A DNA stretch of 64,000 bases, from positions 434,001-498,000 of the forward strand of contig NZ_CP095398.1 of the NCBI RefSeq assembly GCF_023008545.1, given 5' to 3'. Positions 53,413 through 61,226 of this stretch are shown piece by piece. This stretch comes from Natribaculum luteum (lineage in GTDB: Archaea > Halobacteriota > Halobacteria > Halobacteriales > Natrialbaceae). Made by a program: the position numbers and the translations under genes. How positions within the stretch are numbered: position 1 is the first letter of the stretch; every line of letters begins with the position of its first letter. The notes under the pieces are model-generated. The model saw only the letters and a list, made by a program, of their open reading frames with translations, was not told the DNA's origin and did no database searches.

Positions 53413-53865
53413 ACCCCTACTTTTTCATCTATGTATGTTTCGTGGAAAACCTTCACCCCGTCACTGACTGGTTGACTGAAGGTGACAGCCACTCACTACC
53501 CGTGCGATCATCTTGCGAACGTCGATCAGTGGGCCGAGTGGATCGAACGCTGCCTCGAATCTGGGGAGATCATCGATTCAAGATCGGTACGTGGCAGCGG
53601 TCGAAAGGTCGTCACGGACGATCAACGAAGCCTCGATTCTTTCTAGGATCTAGTAGCTACCAGTATCAGACAACGTATAAGTTGGTCTAAAATCCGGTTC
53701 AGTCGCTCTATCACTGGAACAAAACCGTGCTTGTCATAGAGGTATCTCCATTAGCTTTCGTTCACAGCGCTGTCTCCGCTTTTCACGTTCCGTCAGGTCC
53801 ACACGACGCCTCGAGTCATGTCCGGCCACACAAGATACAAGCCGACGCCTGTCGACGGTTTCGGT
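53413..53865. other. Intergenic interval at island boundary
   Basis: About 450 nt between the island membrane protein and pxpA. Only the weak 54-codon ORF at 53482-53646 is visible. The right part becomes GC-rich again. A TATA-like AAGATACAA (53832-53840) lies 26-34 nt before the pxpA start. No attachment site or integrase was recognised. Confidence 0.35.
53482..53646 (+). CDS. Small 54-codon ORF (possible gene fragment)
   Basis: The frame starting with GTG at 53482 reads VTATHYPCDHLANVDQW, AEWIERCLESGEIIDSRSV and RGSGRKVVTDDQRSLDSF. It has no homologue I can name. Its amino-acid composition is more like a real protein than a shadow frame, but it may be the tail or head of a decayed gene. 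It lies in the otherwise empty interval 53413-53865. Low confidence. Confidence 0.25.
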   Translation: MTATHYPCDHLANVDQWAEWIERCLESGEIIDSRSVRGSGRKVVTDDQRSLDSF

Positions 53866-54627
53866 ATGGTAGCAATCGACATCAACTGCGACATGGGGGA
53901 GAGTTTCGGCAACTACACCATGGGACGAGACGAGGAGGTGATGCCCTACATCACCTCGGCGAACGTCGCCGGTGGCTTCCACGCGGGCGATCCGCACGTG
54001 ATGCGTGAGACGGTCACGCTCGCCGAAGAGCACGACGTCGGCGTCGGAATCCACCCCGGACTGCCGGACATGATGGGCTTTGGCCGCCGGACGATGGACG
54101 CCACGCCCGATGAGGTACGCGACTACGTGGTCTACCAGCTCGGCGCGCTGATGGGATTTGCCGAGTGGGCTGACGTCGACGTCCAGCACGTCAAACCCCA
54201 CGGCGCGATGTACTCGATGCTCTCGGAGAGCGACGAGCACGCCCGCGCCGTCATGGAAGCCGTCCTCGAGGTCGACCCGGACCTGATCTACCTCGCGACG
54301 GACATGAACATCTACGAGGTCGCCCAGGAGTACGACGACCTCGACGCCGTGTTCGAGGGGTACGTCGACCTCGACTATCGCCCCGACCGGACGCTGATCG
54401 TCGAAAAGGAGAAGGCCGCCGCCGACCCCGACCTCGTCGCCGACAGGGTCGTCAGCATCGCCACGCGCGGCGAGGTCGAGGCCGTCGACGGGACGACGAT
54501 CGACGTGCCGGCCGACAGCATCTGTATCCACGGCGACGCGCCAAACGCCGTCGAGGTCCTCGAGACCATCCACGACCGACTCGAGAGCGAGGAGATCGAA
54601 CTGACGCGTCTCGACGACCTCGCGTAA
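53866..54627 (+). CDS. pxpA: LamB/YcsF-family 5-oxoprolinase subunit A
   Basis: The 253-residue protein has the PxpA/LamB-YcsF signatures: IDINCDMGESFGNY (residues ~4-17), SANVAGGFHAGDP (metal-like His and Asp), GIHPGLPDMMGFGRR and VKPHGAMYSML. With PxpB and PxpC it opens 5-oxoproline to glutamate; here the partners are not adjacent. The start at 53866 (MVAIDINCDMG) has a TATA-like AAGATACAAG at 53832-53841. Length is typical. Confidence 0.93.
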   Translation: MVAIDINCDMGESFGNYTMGRDEEVMPYITSANVAGGFHAGDPHVMRETVTLAEEHDVGVGIHPGLPDMMGFGRRTMDATPDEVRDYVVYQLGALMGFAEWADVDVQHVKPHGAMYSMLSESDEHARAVMEAVLEVDPDLIYLATDMNIYEVAQEYDDLDAVFEGYVDLDYRPDRTLIVEKEKAAADPDLVADRVVSIATRGEVEAVDGTTIDVPADSICIHGDAPNAVEVLETIHDRLESEEIELTRLDDLA

Positions 54628-54799
54628 CAGGTCACGGCGAGGTCGACGTCGACACTCGAGTGCGCTTCGATCGATCGGTGTACGAGTCCGCGCGAAGAGC
54701 GCCGAAAGTGCCGGCTCGTTGTGAACTCGACCCTAATCCTAATCTACGACGGGGACGTGCCAGCACTCAGCACATATCCGTCCGCGAGGTACGGCCCGC

Positions 54800-55804
54800 A
54801 TGGGTGATTCGGAGGAGCCGGAAGAGAGCGAGATCGAGCGGAGTCTCGAGGAAGGCGACGTCGAGGCGGAGGTTCGCGACGCCATCGATCGAGCCCAGAG
54901 TGGAGCGCCGGCGGCCGGTGAGGCGGTCCGAGATCGGTTCTCGACGGACGAAATTTTCCAGCGCGTCGTCGCCACTGCCGAGGAAGAAATCGACGCGAGC
55001 ACTCGTGAGTTGTTCTTCAGCGGCCTGGCGGCCGGGTTCGCGATCACGCTGACGTTTCTCGGCCACTCGGCCGTCGCGGCGGCCGTACCCGGAGAGCCGA
55101 CAGGACTGCTGGCCGCGACGCTGTACCCGATTGGATTCCTGTTCATCGTGATGGGACGATACCAGCTGTTCACCGAGAATACGCTCCCGCCGGTCACGCT
55201 AGTCCTCACGAGGCTGGCGAGTATTCCGCTCCTGTTACGGCTGTGGACGATCGTCCTGACGGGTAACGTCCTCGGCGCCGCGACGGGGGCGCTGGTACTG
55301 GCGAACACCGGGGTGTTCACGCCGGAATCGGCCCAGCTGGCCGCTGACCTGGGAATGGAGGGACTACACACCCCGTGGTGGGACCTGTTCTTCAAGGCGA
55401 TCTTCGCCGGCTGGCTCGTCGCGGGCATGGTCTGGCTCGATCACGCCACCCGCGATTCGACCGCTCGACTCCTGTTGATCTACGTCGTGATCTACCTCAT
55501 TCCGGCGACTGGACTCTACCACGTCGTCGTCACCGCGTGCGACGGGTTGTACCTCGTATTCTACGGTGGGGTCGCCCTGTCGACCGTGTTCGTCGACTTC
55601 TTCCTGCCCGTCCTGCTCGGGAACACCGTCGGCGGCGTGGTGCTCGTGGCGTTGCTGAACTACGCTCAGACGAAAGAACGGCGCTTCCCGATGCGAGAAA
55701 CTCGCGGTCCCGACCTCAGCAACGCCGAGTGGCTCTTCGGACGGATCGCAGGCCGCTCTCGCGTTCCACCTCGATCCGAGACCGCCGATTCGGGTCGCCA
55801 GTGA
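54800..55804 (+). CDS. Formate/nitrite transporter (FocA/NirC) family protein
   Basis: The 334-residue protein has an acidic cytoplasmic N-terminus (residues 1-~60), then six helices. Recognisable segments are FFSGLAAGFAITLTFLG, LLTGNVLGAATGA-like (LTGNVLGAATGALVLAN) and KAIFAGWLVAGMVWL, as in the FNT pentameric channels. It is likely to carry a small monovalent anion such as formate or nitrite. A CACATATCCG box at 54772-54781 sits about 19-28 nt before the ATG. A C-terminal Arg/Ser tail is present. Confidence 0.88.
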   Translation: MGDSEEPEESEIERSLEEGDVEAEVRDAIDRAQSGAPAAGEAVRDRFSTDEIFQRVVATAEEEIDASTRELFFSGLAAGFAITLTFLGHSAVAAAVPGEPTGLLAATLYPIGFLFIVMGRYQLFTENTLPPVTLVLTRLASIPLLLRLWTIVLTGNVLGAATGALVLANTGVFTPESAQLAADLGMEGLHTPWWDLFFKAIFAGWLVAGMVWLDHATRDSTARLLLIYVVIYLIPATGLYHVVVTACDGLYLVFYGGVALSTVFVDFFLPVLLGNTVGGVVLVALLNYAQTKERRFPMRETRGPDLSNAEWLFGRIAGRSRVPPRSETADSGRQ

Positions 55805-55883
55805 TGACCGGATCGATGCACAAGAAGCCGGTCGAATCTTCCGAACGAGGTTGCTCGTGTCCTCTCAGGCGGACTCGAGACGG

Positions 55884-56024
55884 TCAGCCCCGGTTTTCGT
55901 CGGCGGCGTCGGTCGAGAGGTTTTCCGCGAGCCACTGGTGGTAGCCAGCCGCGTTCGTCACGGCGAACACCATCACGATCCAGGAAACGAGGAGCACGAC
56001 CGCGAGCGCCGGCGGCGGAGACAT
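55884..56024 (-). CDS. Small single-helix membrane protein (46 aa)
   Basis: The protein reads MSPPPALAVVLLVSWIVMV, FAVTNAAGYHQWLAENLST and DAADENRG. It has one transmembrane helix (residues ~5-23) and a short acidic exterior, with an ATG at 56024 and stop at 55884. I recognise no family, but the clean helix and full ORF suggest a real small gene. It is on the opposite strand to, and 3' of, the FNT transporter gene. Confidence 0.5.
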   Translation of the reverse strand: MSPPPALAVVLLVSWIVMVFAVTNAAGYHQWLAENLSTDAADENRG

Positions 56025-56167
56025 ACGTCACACTCGGCAGCACCGTCTCATCAACATCTCGAATTCGGATGCCGTCGGGGATACGCTAGCGAGTGACGCT
56101 GTCTCCGCAGTGGTCGTCCCCGCTCGAGTGTTGTGACGACTCGAGGGGCAGGGGCAGGGGACCTCGT

Positions 56168-56662
56168 CTACTCCTGCTCGTCGTCCGAGTAGAATTCCGG
56201 GTGTGGCTCGAGTTCGGCGACCTTCGGCGGTGCGGCGTGGCGGACGACGTGGACGTCGTACGGTTCGTCGGCGGCGACGTTGACGGCGACGCTCGCCAGC
56301 GGCGTCACGACCCGCCCGACGTTGTCACTACCGAGAAACAGGACGGACGGGTCGTGTTCTTCCGCGAGTCGTTCGATGCGATCGGCGATCCCCTCGGCGG
56401 GCGGAAACTCCCGGATCTGTTCGGCGTCGAACGTCGCCTCCGGAGCGAGCGCGTGCACCTGCGCCTGCAGCGTGTCGACGACTGCGTCGGGGTCGAACGA
56501 CTCGTCGTCGTCGATCCAGCCTTTCTCTCGAGCGTACCGCTTTCGTTCGGGGACGACGCTTACGGCGACGACGTCCTCGTCGAGGGCAGTGCCGTACTCG
56601 ACGGCCCTGACGAGGGCGGCTTCGGCCAGGTCGGACCCGTCGAATGGAACAACGAACGTCAT
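56168..56662 (-). CDS. Universal stress protein (UspA-like)
   Basis: The 164-residue protein has the UspA opening (TFVVPFDGSDLAEAALVRAVEYG), an ALDEDVVAVSVVPE strand and a late LFLGSDNVGRVVTPLASVAVNVA. The last motif is a degraded form of the G-x2-G-x9-G ATP motif, so nucleotide binding may be weak. The start at 56662 was preferred to 56794 because it begins the fold, and TTACTATTCC on the minus strand lies about 24-33 nt upstream. A short charged tail (FYSDDEQE) ends it. Confidence 0.82.
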   Translation of the reverse strand: MTFVVPFDGSDLAEAALVRAVEYGTALDEDVVAVSVVPERKRYAREKGWIDDDESFDPDAVVDTLQAQVHALAPEATFDAEQIREFPPAEGIADRIERLAEEHDPSVLFLGSDNVGRVVTPLASVAVNVAADEPYDVHVVRHAAPPKVAELEPHPEFYSDDEQE

Positions 56663-56844
56663 ATCCCGATACTCTTGGCGTGACGGAATAGTAACTTCGG
56701 GTCTGTGTCGACCTGATGTCACGTCCATCCGGGACACACCACGAACCGGGTAGCGCCGTCGTTCGAGCAGCCCCCGGCAGCCGAGAGCGTGCACCGTCTG
56801 TGTCTTCGATCTCGAGTTAGCTCTACGAGCGTCGGGTGGGGTCT

Positions 56845-56938
56845 CGAGTTCGTCTTTGATCGCGAGGCCATGGGGGTCGTCCTGGCCGGCGATGACGTAC
56901 AGCAGGTCACGTTGGAAACGGGCGAGGGCATCTACTTT
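56845..56938 (-). pseudogene. Fragment of a PadR-family regulator
   Basis: The minus strand reads KVDALARFQRDLLYVIAG and QDDPHGLAIKDELE, then diverges (TPPDARRAN). The intact part matches the N-terminus of haloarchaeal PadR-type winged-helix regulators (FQRDLLYVIAG then HGLAIKDELE). The recognition helix and C-terminal part are missing. It is a small decayed remnant between the UspA and TumE-like genes. Confidence 0.55.
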
Positions 56939-56967
56939 GGCGCAGAAAAACTGCCATCACTGATGGC

Positions 56968-57402
56968 TTACTCGCCCCACAAGCTGGTAATTCGTTCTTC
57001 GATGGTATCGAGAACGAGCTGCAGTACATCCCGATGATCGCTTGGCCACGAACTGTCCTCGCCGGGTGTCGGGGCTGTAGGTGGTGGATGAAAGTGGTTT
57101 CGCGTATTGTGTGGGTTCGGATGCCGGTCCCACCGGCACTCCCAGGCGTGGTCCGGATGCACCTCTCGGTAATGAATTTTGAAGTCGTCGTTCGTGTACC
57201 AGCGAACGGTGAGACTCGCCTCCTCTACGGTTTCGGGATAGTACGATGGTGCGAGTGTCACACGGAGCTCGAGATGTCCACTCGCATCCGTGATCGCCGC
57301 CCGAGCGACCTGCGCTGTGGCTTGGAGGCGTGTCTGGAGAAACTCGAGAACTGGGCGGTCGATAGGCGCGGGGCTACGTCCATCTCCTGCAGGCGGCGTC
57401 AT
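56968..57402 (-). CDS. TumE-like (DUF6516-like) putative toxin
   Basis: The 144-residue protein has a basic helical N-terminus, a central beta-strand region (LELRVTLAPSYYPETV, TVRWYTNDDFKIHY) and a His/Arg-rich motif (ECRWDRHPNPHNTRNHFH). The pattern R-W/Y-D...H-x-H resembles the TumE/DUF6516 toxin family. It starts 8 nt after the stop of the HTH gene, so the two are co-transcribed. In known systems TumE toxins pair with a small HTH antitoxin, which fits this arrangement. The family assignment is by memory, not a search. Confidence 0.55.
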   Translation of the reverse strand: MTPPAGDGRSPAPIDRPVLEFLQTRLQATAQVARAAITDASGHLELRVTLAPSYYPETVEEASLTVRWYTNDDFKIHYREVHPDHAWECRWDRHPNPHNTRNHFHPPPTAPTPGEDSSWPSDHRDVLQLVLDTIEERITSLWGE

Positions 57403-57410
57403 CGATGGGA

Positions 57411-57944
57411 TTACCCGGACGCTTGGTCGGTCTCAGCTCCAGCGCGTTGCTGACGGGCGCGTTCGTAGCGCTTGCGCTCGTCTCGAGCGGTCGCCCAGTC
57501 GGCGAGGTCGCTATACACATCGTCGATCGTCCGTTCGTCGCTCGTCTCTGCAGCATCGACGGCGTCGACGGCTGCCGGCGTTGTGGCATCGTACGTGTCT
57601 TCGTAATCGGTAATCCGTGTCGTGAGGTTGCGGACGTGCTCTTGGAGTTCGTCGACGGTGTGCTCGGCAGCAAGCTGGTTGATGCGTCGCCACTGGAAGT
57701 ATGCATCATTGCGTTCGTAGGTCGTCGGATGGCCGTCGTGACGCGTGACGATCCCGAGGTCACTGAACCAGCCCAGATATTTTCGGGCTGTCTTTGGGTC
57801 GCAATCGGCCTGCTCTGCGATAGCGCTCGCCGTTGCAGGCTCGCGGGTCTGAAGGATTGTCCCGTAGATGCGCTGTTCGACGTCATCGTCACGAAACGCA
57901 TCCTCAAAGGATGGAGGACCATCTGGAGACTCTGTATTGGACAT
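57411..57944 (-). CDS. Winged-helix protein (DUF7342-like), putative antitoxin
   Basis: The 177-residue protein has a winged helix (QRIYGTILQTREPATASAIAEQ, ADCDPKTARKYLGWFSDLGIVTR; residues ~23-67), a central YFQWRRINQLA region and an Ala/Glu/Arg helical tail (ERKRYERARQQRAGAET). The start at 57944 is supported by ATTATATCG (57966-57974) about 22-30 nt upstream. It is followed 8 nt later by the TumE-like gene. As the first gene of a two-gene unit with a DNA-binding domain, it is a likely antitoxin and autoregulator. Confidence 0.75.
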   Translation of the reverse strand: MSNTESPDGPPSFEDAFRDDDVEQRIYGTILQTREPATASAIAEQADCDPKTARKYLGWFSDLGIVTRHDGHPTTYERNDAYFQWRRINQLAAEHTVDELQEHVRNLTTRITDYEDTYDATTPAAVDAVDAAETSDERTIDDVYSDLADWATARDERKRYERARQQRAGAETDQASG

Positions 57945-58119
57945 ACTCGGTTTTGCGTGGCCACCGATATAATTCTTACTTCGAGGAATAGTTTCCCGAC
58001 CCGTCCGACACGCACGTTCGGCGGCCGCGACCGTCTCACTCCGAACTCGAGGGTAGCTCACCGAGATACTGATCGTCCCACTCCCGACGGGCCTCGAGTT
58101 CACGTCGACTACGCGCCGA

Positions 58120-59778
58120 TCACTCGAGCGTGTACCGATCGAACCGTCGGATGGCGTAGCGATACGACAGCGGCGGTGCGAGCAGTCCGAGTGGCAGCAC
58201 GATCGACGCGACGACGGTGATCGCACGTGCGGAGATCGTCAGTTCGAACCACGGGGCGAGCGAGAGAAGTGTCGTGAGGACGCCGGCGAGCACTGCTGGA
58301 GCGGCGTCGACGGACAGGACGGCCGCAGCCGCGGCCGGCAGCGCGATCGCGAGCGTGTAGACGAGAAACGCCGTCTTGCTCGGCATCACCGCCTCGCGGT
58401 TGTTCGTCACCTTGACGCTTCCAAAGCGGGGAAACAGCGATCCGACGCCCGCTGCGAGCGCCGGGCCGACGACGGCACCGACGACAGTCGCGACGAGCAA
58501 CAGGGCGGTCTGCTCGAGCGAAAGCGGACTCACCGCACCCGCGACGAGGCTGACGACGATCCCAACCGGGACGGCGACGAGGACGCCGGCGAGGATCCGT
58601 CCCACGATCGCCTGCCGGCCCGAGATCGTCGACGTCAACACGGCGGGAAGGCCCGGCCCGAGGTCGCCGAGCGGGTTGAGCGTGAACAACACGCCAGCGC
58701 CCCAGACCACGTAGAGACAGAACAGCACCGCCAGTGGCGGCGGTAGCGTCCCGGTTCTGACGACGTCCTGGAGGAAGGCGACTGCGCCGAACAGCGGGTA
58801 GACCACGTACAGGAGTGTGACCGGGGCGCGTTTCGTCCGCCGGATCGCGGTGACCGTCACCGTCCGAGTCGGCCGATCGAGGCCGGAGAGCAGTCCACCG
58901 AGGCGATCGGACGACTGGGTCTCCGCCGGTTCGTCGTCGGAACGCACCGGATCGGAGTACCAGTGGATCCGTGTGGAGACGACGCCCACCCCGACGGCCA
59001 GCGGGACGACGACGGCGAACCCGACGACGGTGCCCACGAGCGGTCCGACGGACGGCTCGAGTCCGGGGACGGCGAGCAACAGCAGGGAGCCCGGCCAGCC
59101 GAGCGGGCTGTTTCCGAGGAGATCGAACAGGACCGACGTGATCGTCTCCAGCCAGCCCATCGCGATCGCAGCGAAGTACGCGACGCCGACCGAGACGAGA
59201 ATCGGCGTTCGATACCGGGCGATCGGTTCGTAGACCGTGATCAGGTGGCGAATCCAGACGCCGACGACGAACCCGATCGGAACCGCAGTGAACAACAGGA
59301 GCACGACGAACGCGGGCGCGAGTACGACGGGCAGGATCGTCCCTGCACCGTACGCGAACGCACTCGAGAGTGCCAGCGTCGGGGGAATCGTCCAGGTCGC
59401 AAACGTCAGCAGTTCGGCACCGGTCACGCCGAGGACGACGTTCCGATGGGACGTCGAGAGCAGCAGAAACGCCGGCTCGTCGACGTCGGCGACGGTCGTG
59501 ACCGTTCGGATCGTCGCCATCGCAGTGAGAACGAGCCACGCGAGCGCGGCGATGCCGGCCGTCGCCTCCATCACCGTCGAAGTGACACTCGAGTCGATCC
59601 CGCCCGCGGCGACCTGTTCGCCAGCCGCCGAGAGCAACACCGTGCCCAGCACCGTGACCGGCCCCAGCGCTACCACCGCGATCGCAAGCATGAACAGCAG
59701 TTTCGTCCGGTCGCCGGCGACGACTCGAACCGTCCGCCGAAACTCCGTGCGAGCGACGACGAGCGGTGCTCGAGTCAC
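58120..59778 (-). CDS. ABC-type exporter permease (no adjacent ATPase)
   Basis: The 552-residue polytopic protein has about 12 helices and begins APLVVARTEFRRTVRVVAGDR TKLLF-like sequence (in parts), typical of ABC-2-type exporter permeases. A mid-protein acidic loop (PVRSDDEPAETQSSDRLGG) separates two halves. No ATP-binding gene is next to it. The GTG start at 59778 overlaps the stop of a 17-codon upstream ORF. A 568-codon frame on the same strand (58109-59815) has a biased composition and is a shadow. Confidence 0.75.
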   Translation of the reverse strand: MTRAPLVVARTEFRRTVRVVAGDRTKLLFMLAIAVVALGPVTVLGTVLLSAAGEQVAAGGIDSSVTSTVMEATAGIAALAWLVLTAMATIRTVTTVADVDEPAFLLLSTSHRNVVLGVTGAELLTFATWTIPPTLALSSAFAYGAGTILPVVLAPAFVVLLLFTAVPIGFVVGVWIRHLITVYEPIARYRTPILVSVGVAYFAAIAMGWLETITSVLFDLLGNSPLGWPGSLLLLAVPGLEPSVGPLVGTVVGFAVVVPLAVGVGVVSTRIHWYSDPVRSDDEPAETQSSDRLGGLLSGLDRPTRTVTVTAIRRTKRAPVTLLYVVYPLFGAVAFLQDVVRTGTLPPPLAVLFCLYVVWGAGVLFTLNPLGDLGPGLPAVLTSTISGRQAIVGRILAGVLVAVPVGIVVSLVAGAVSPLSLEQTALLLVATVVGAVVGPALAAGVGSLFPRFGSVKVTNNREAVMPSKTAFLVYTLAIALPAAAAAVLSVDAAPAVLAGVLTTLLSLAPWFELTISARAITVVASIVLPLGLLAPPLSYRYAIRRFDRYTLE

Positions 59779-59828
59779 CGGCGACCACCGCCGGAGGAGG
59801 GCGAGGTCGTGGCAAACAGAAAGATCAT
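59775..59828 (-). CDS. Leaderless 17-codon upstream ORF of ABC permease
   Basis: The minus strand reads MIFLFATTSPSSGGGRR, beginning at ATG 59828 and stopping at TGA 59775-59777. That TGA overlaps the GTG start of the permease (GTGA). A strong TATA box, TATTTATAC on the minus strand (59851-59859), lies 23-31 nt from this ATG, so transcription should start at or near it. The permease would then depend on termination-reinitiation from this peptide. It is a candidate regulatory leader. Confidence 0.55.
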   Translation of the reverse strand: MIFLFATTSPSSGGGRR

Positions 59829-59850
59829 AATCTCACTGCCGCGCCGGCGG

Positions 59851-59859
59851 GTATAAATA
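59851..59859 (-). promoter_or_regulatory. TATA box of the ABC permease transcript
   Basis: The minus-strand TATTTATAC lies 23-31 nt before the ATG of the 17-codon ORF at 59828. It is one of the clearest TATA boxes in the window. It does not fit a leaderless start at the permease GTG (59778), which lies 73 nt or more away. Confidence 0.6.
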
Positions 59860-59927
59860 GTTCGTTTTGTTATATTTTCTATAGCACAAGAGATTGGATA
59901 GAAGAACTGTAGCCAGCGATCGCGTCG

Positions 59928-60197
59928 TCAGTGTTCGAATGACTCGAGTTTCCGAACCAGCTTTGTATACAAGTCTGGTGCGCAGTACCAGCCTTCTTCG
60001 ATCATCGAATCAACTGTCTCACGCGCTTCACGAATAGTGATGTCCCCCTGCTTAGCGCACAGGAGAATAATGTAGGCCGTCCCCCGAGTTTCGATGCCCT
60101 CGATTTCTGCAGCTGTTCTTCCATAGGCTTCGTCCATTACCGCGACTGCATCACGTGATTCAGCACAGCCAAGTACAGCCACATCGGCGTCGCTCAA
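59928..60197 (-). pseudogene. Truncated PIN-like (DUF3368/VapC-type) protein
   Basis: The 89-residue frame from a TTG at 60197 reads LGCAESRDAVAVMDEAYGRTAAE then ETRGTAYIILLCAKQGDI and EEGWYCAPDLYTKLVRKLESF. This is the C-terminal half of a DUF3368 (PIN-like nuclease, VapC-related) protein, including the GTAYIILLCAKQG stretch. The N-terminal half with the first acidic residues is missing. A transposon-like end (GTTTTGTTGGCTCTGTTGAAATCC at 60205-60228, in parts) abuts it, suggesting truncation by an IS. Confidence 0.65.
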
Positions 60198-60203
60198 GTT
60201 AGG

Positions 60204-60230
60204 GTTTTGTTGGCTCTGTTGAAATCCTCA
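60204..60230. repeat. Possible IS terminal sequence
   Basis: The bases GGTTTTGTTGGC followed by TCTGTTGAAATCC sit exactly where the truncated PIN-like gene ends. The GGCTCTGTTGAAATC form is one I associate with termini of haloarchaeal IS5-type elements. No matching end is found near the IS5 transposase at 61227-62099, so this may be a solo remnant. Confidence 0.35.
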
Positions 60231-60332
60231 GGAGTTGACACATCTTTCCCGGCCACGACCAATACAGTGAAGCACGTATCATTCAGTACAGGGGATGCAC
60301 TGACCGCAGAGGGGCCATGAACCTATCACGCG

Positions 60333-60354
60333 TATATATATATATATATATATA
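60333..60354. repeat. (TA)11 dinucleotide repeat
   Basis: Eleven TA units run without interruption, followed by TTTT. Such simple AT repeats are rare in GC-rich haloarchaeal DNA. It lies 35 nt beyond the 3' end of the DUF6498-like gene. It may act as a terminator-like or DNA-unwinding element, or be a by-product of IS activity. Confidence 0.9.
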
Positions 60355-60388
60355 TTTTGCAGAACGCCGAAGGAGCGATCACATCGCT

Positions 60389-61210
60389 TCAGCTCGACTG
60401 AGTTTGTTCCGAACGAAGTTCGTTCGGGACGAACCACGACGGGAATCCATCGTCGGGTGCCGATCGTTCTGCGTGAAACCGACCTCGTTCGAGAGCGAGT
60501 TTTAGCGTCACGAACAGTACGTAAGGGAGCACCCCCGCAAGTGAGTCAGAAGCAATGAATTCCGCAATCAGTAGTCCGATGAAGAACACAAAAACCAACA
60601 TTATGAGTCCACCGAGATAGACGAGGATAAAACGCGCAGGTAACTCAAGCATACTATACGCTGACGTCTCCTCGTATTGACGTGAGCGAACGTAGATTCT
60701 ATATATAGTAACGAAATGTATAAGCACAAACAATACTGCAGTCCCGAATATTGGTAGTGAGGTAAGCACTGAAAAATTCGCGAAGAATGCCGCAGGATCA
60801 CCCACTGTGGCTCCCGGCATCCCACGGTCCGTAGTTCCTTCCAGCAGAGCGGACCCAAGTACGAAGCTTGCGAGCATCATAAAAACACAGGACGGGATGA
60901 TCACTCGCAAATTCCTCGAATAGACCGGAGGAAGCGGACCAATCTTTCGAGGATTATCGCTCCAGAACTTATCTCCAAGAGGCGCGATAAGGATCTGCTG
61001 CTCTCGGTCCTCGTAGTTACTCCGTCGCTGAGCAAACAGAGCGAAGCCACAGTACACGAGCCACAATGCGACGATTTCAACCCAGTAGAGCATGAAAACG
61101 GCGGTAAACTCCCAGTCAAGTACGAAGTACCCGATAATCGGTAACAGGTTAGCAAGGGCTATCGCGCCGAACTCAAAAGGGTTGCCCTCAGTTCGTTGCT
61201 TGTTCTCCAT
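60389..61210 (-). CDS. DUF6498-like polytopic membrane protein
   Basis: The 273-residue protein has six to seven helices with the family-like opening ALANLLPIIGYFVLDWEFTAVFMLYWVEIVALWL (in parts, residues ~17-50). A long loop with PPVYSRNLRVIIP precedes helix 3. The function of this haloarchaeal family is unknown. The start at 61210 is the first ATG of the fold; the extended frame to 61390 runs through the IS5 transposase region and was rejected. The IS sits directly upstream, so its own promoter may be lost or supplied by the IS. Confidence 0.7.
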   Translation of the reverse strand: MENKQRTEGNPFEFGAIALANLLPIIGYFVLDWEFTAVFMLYWVEIVALWLVYCGFALFAQRRSNYEDREQQILIAPLGDKFWSDNPRKIGPLPPVYSRNLRVIIPSCVFMMLASFVLGSALLEGTTDRGMPGATVGDPAAFFANFSVLTSLPIFGTAVLFVLIHFVTIYRIYVRSRQYEETSAYSMLELPARFILVYLGGLIMLVFVFFIGLLIAEFIASDSLAGVLPYVLFVTLKLALERGRFHAERSAPDDGFPSWFVPNELRSEQTQSS

Positions 61211-61226
61211 ACGGGCTATAATACAA

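Noticed and set aside
58109-59815. 568-codon frame overlapping the ABC permease on the same strand
   Set aside because: It is Arg/Pro/Gly-rich with no hydrophobic pattern, while the frame at 58120-59778 gives clean transmembrane helices.
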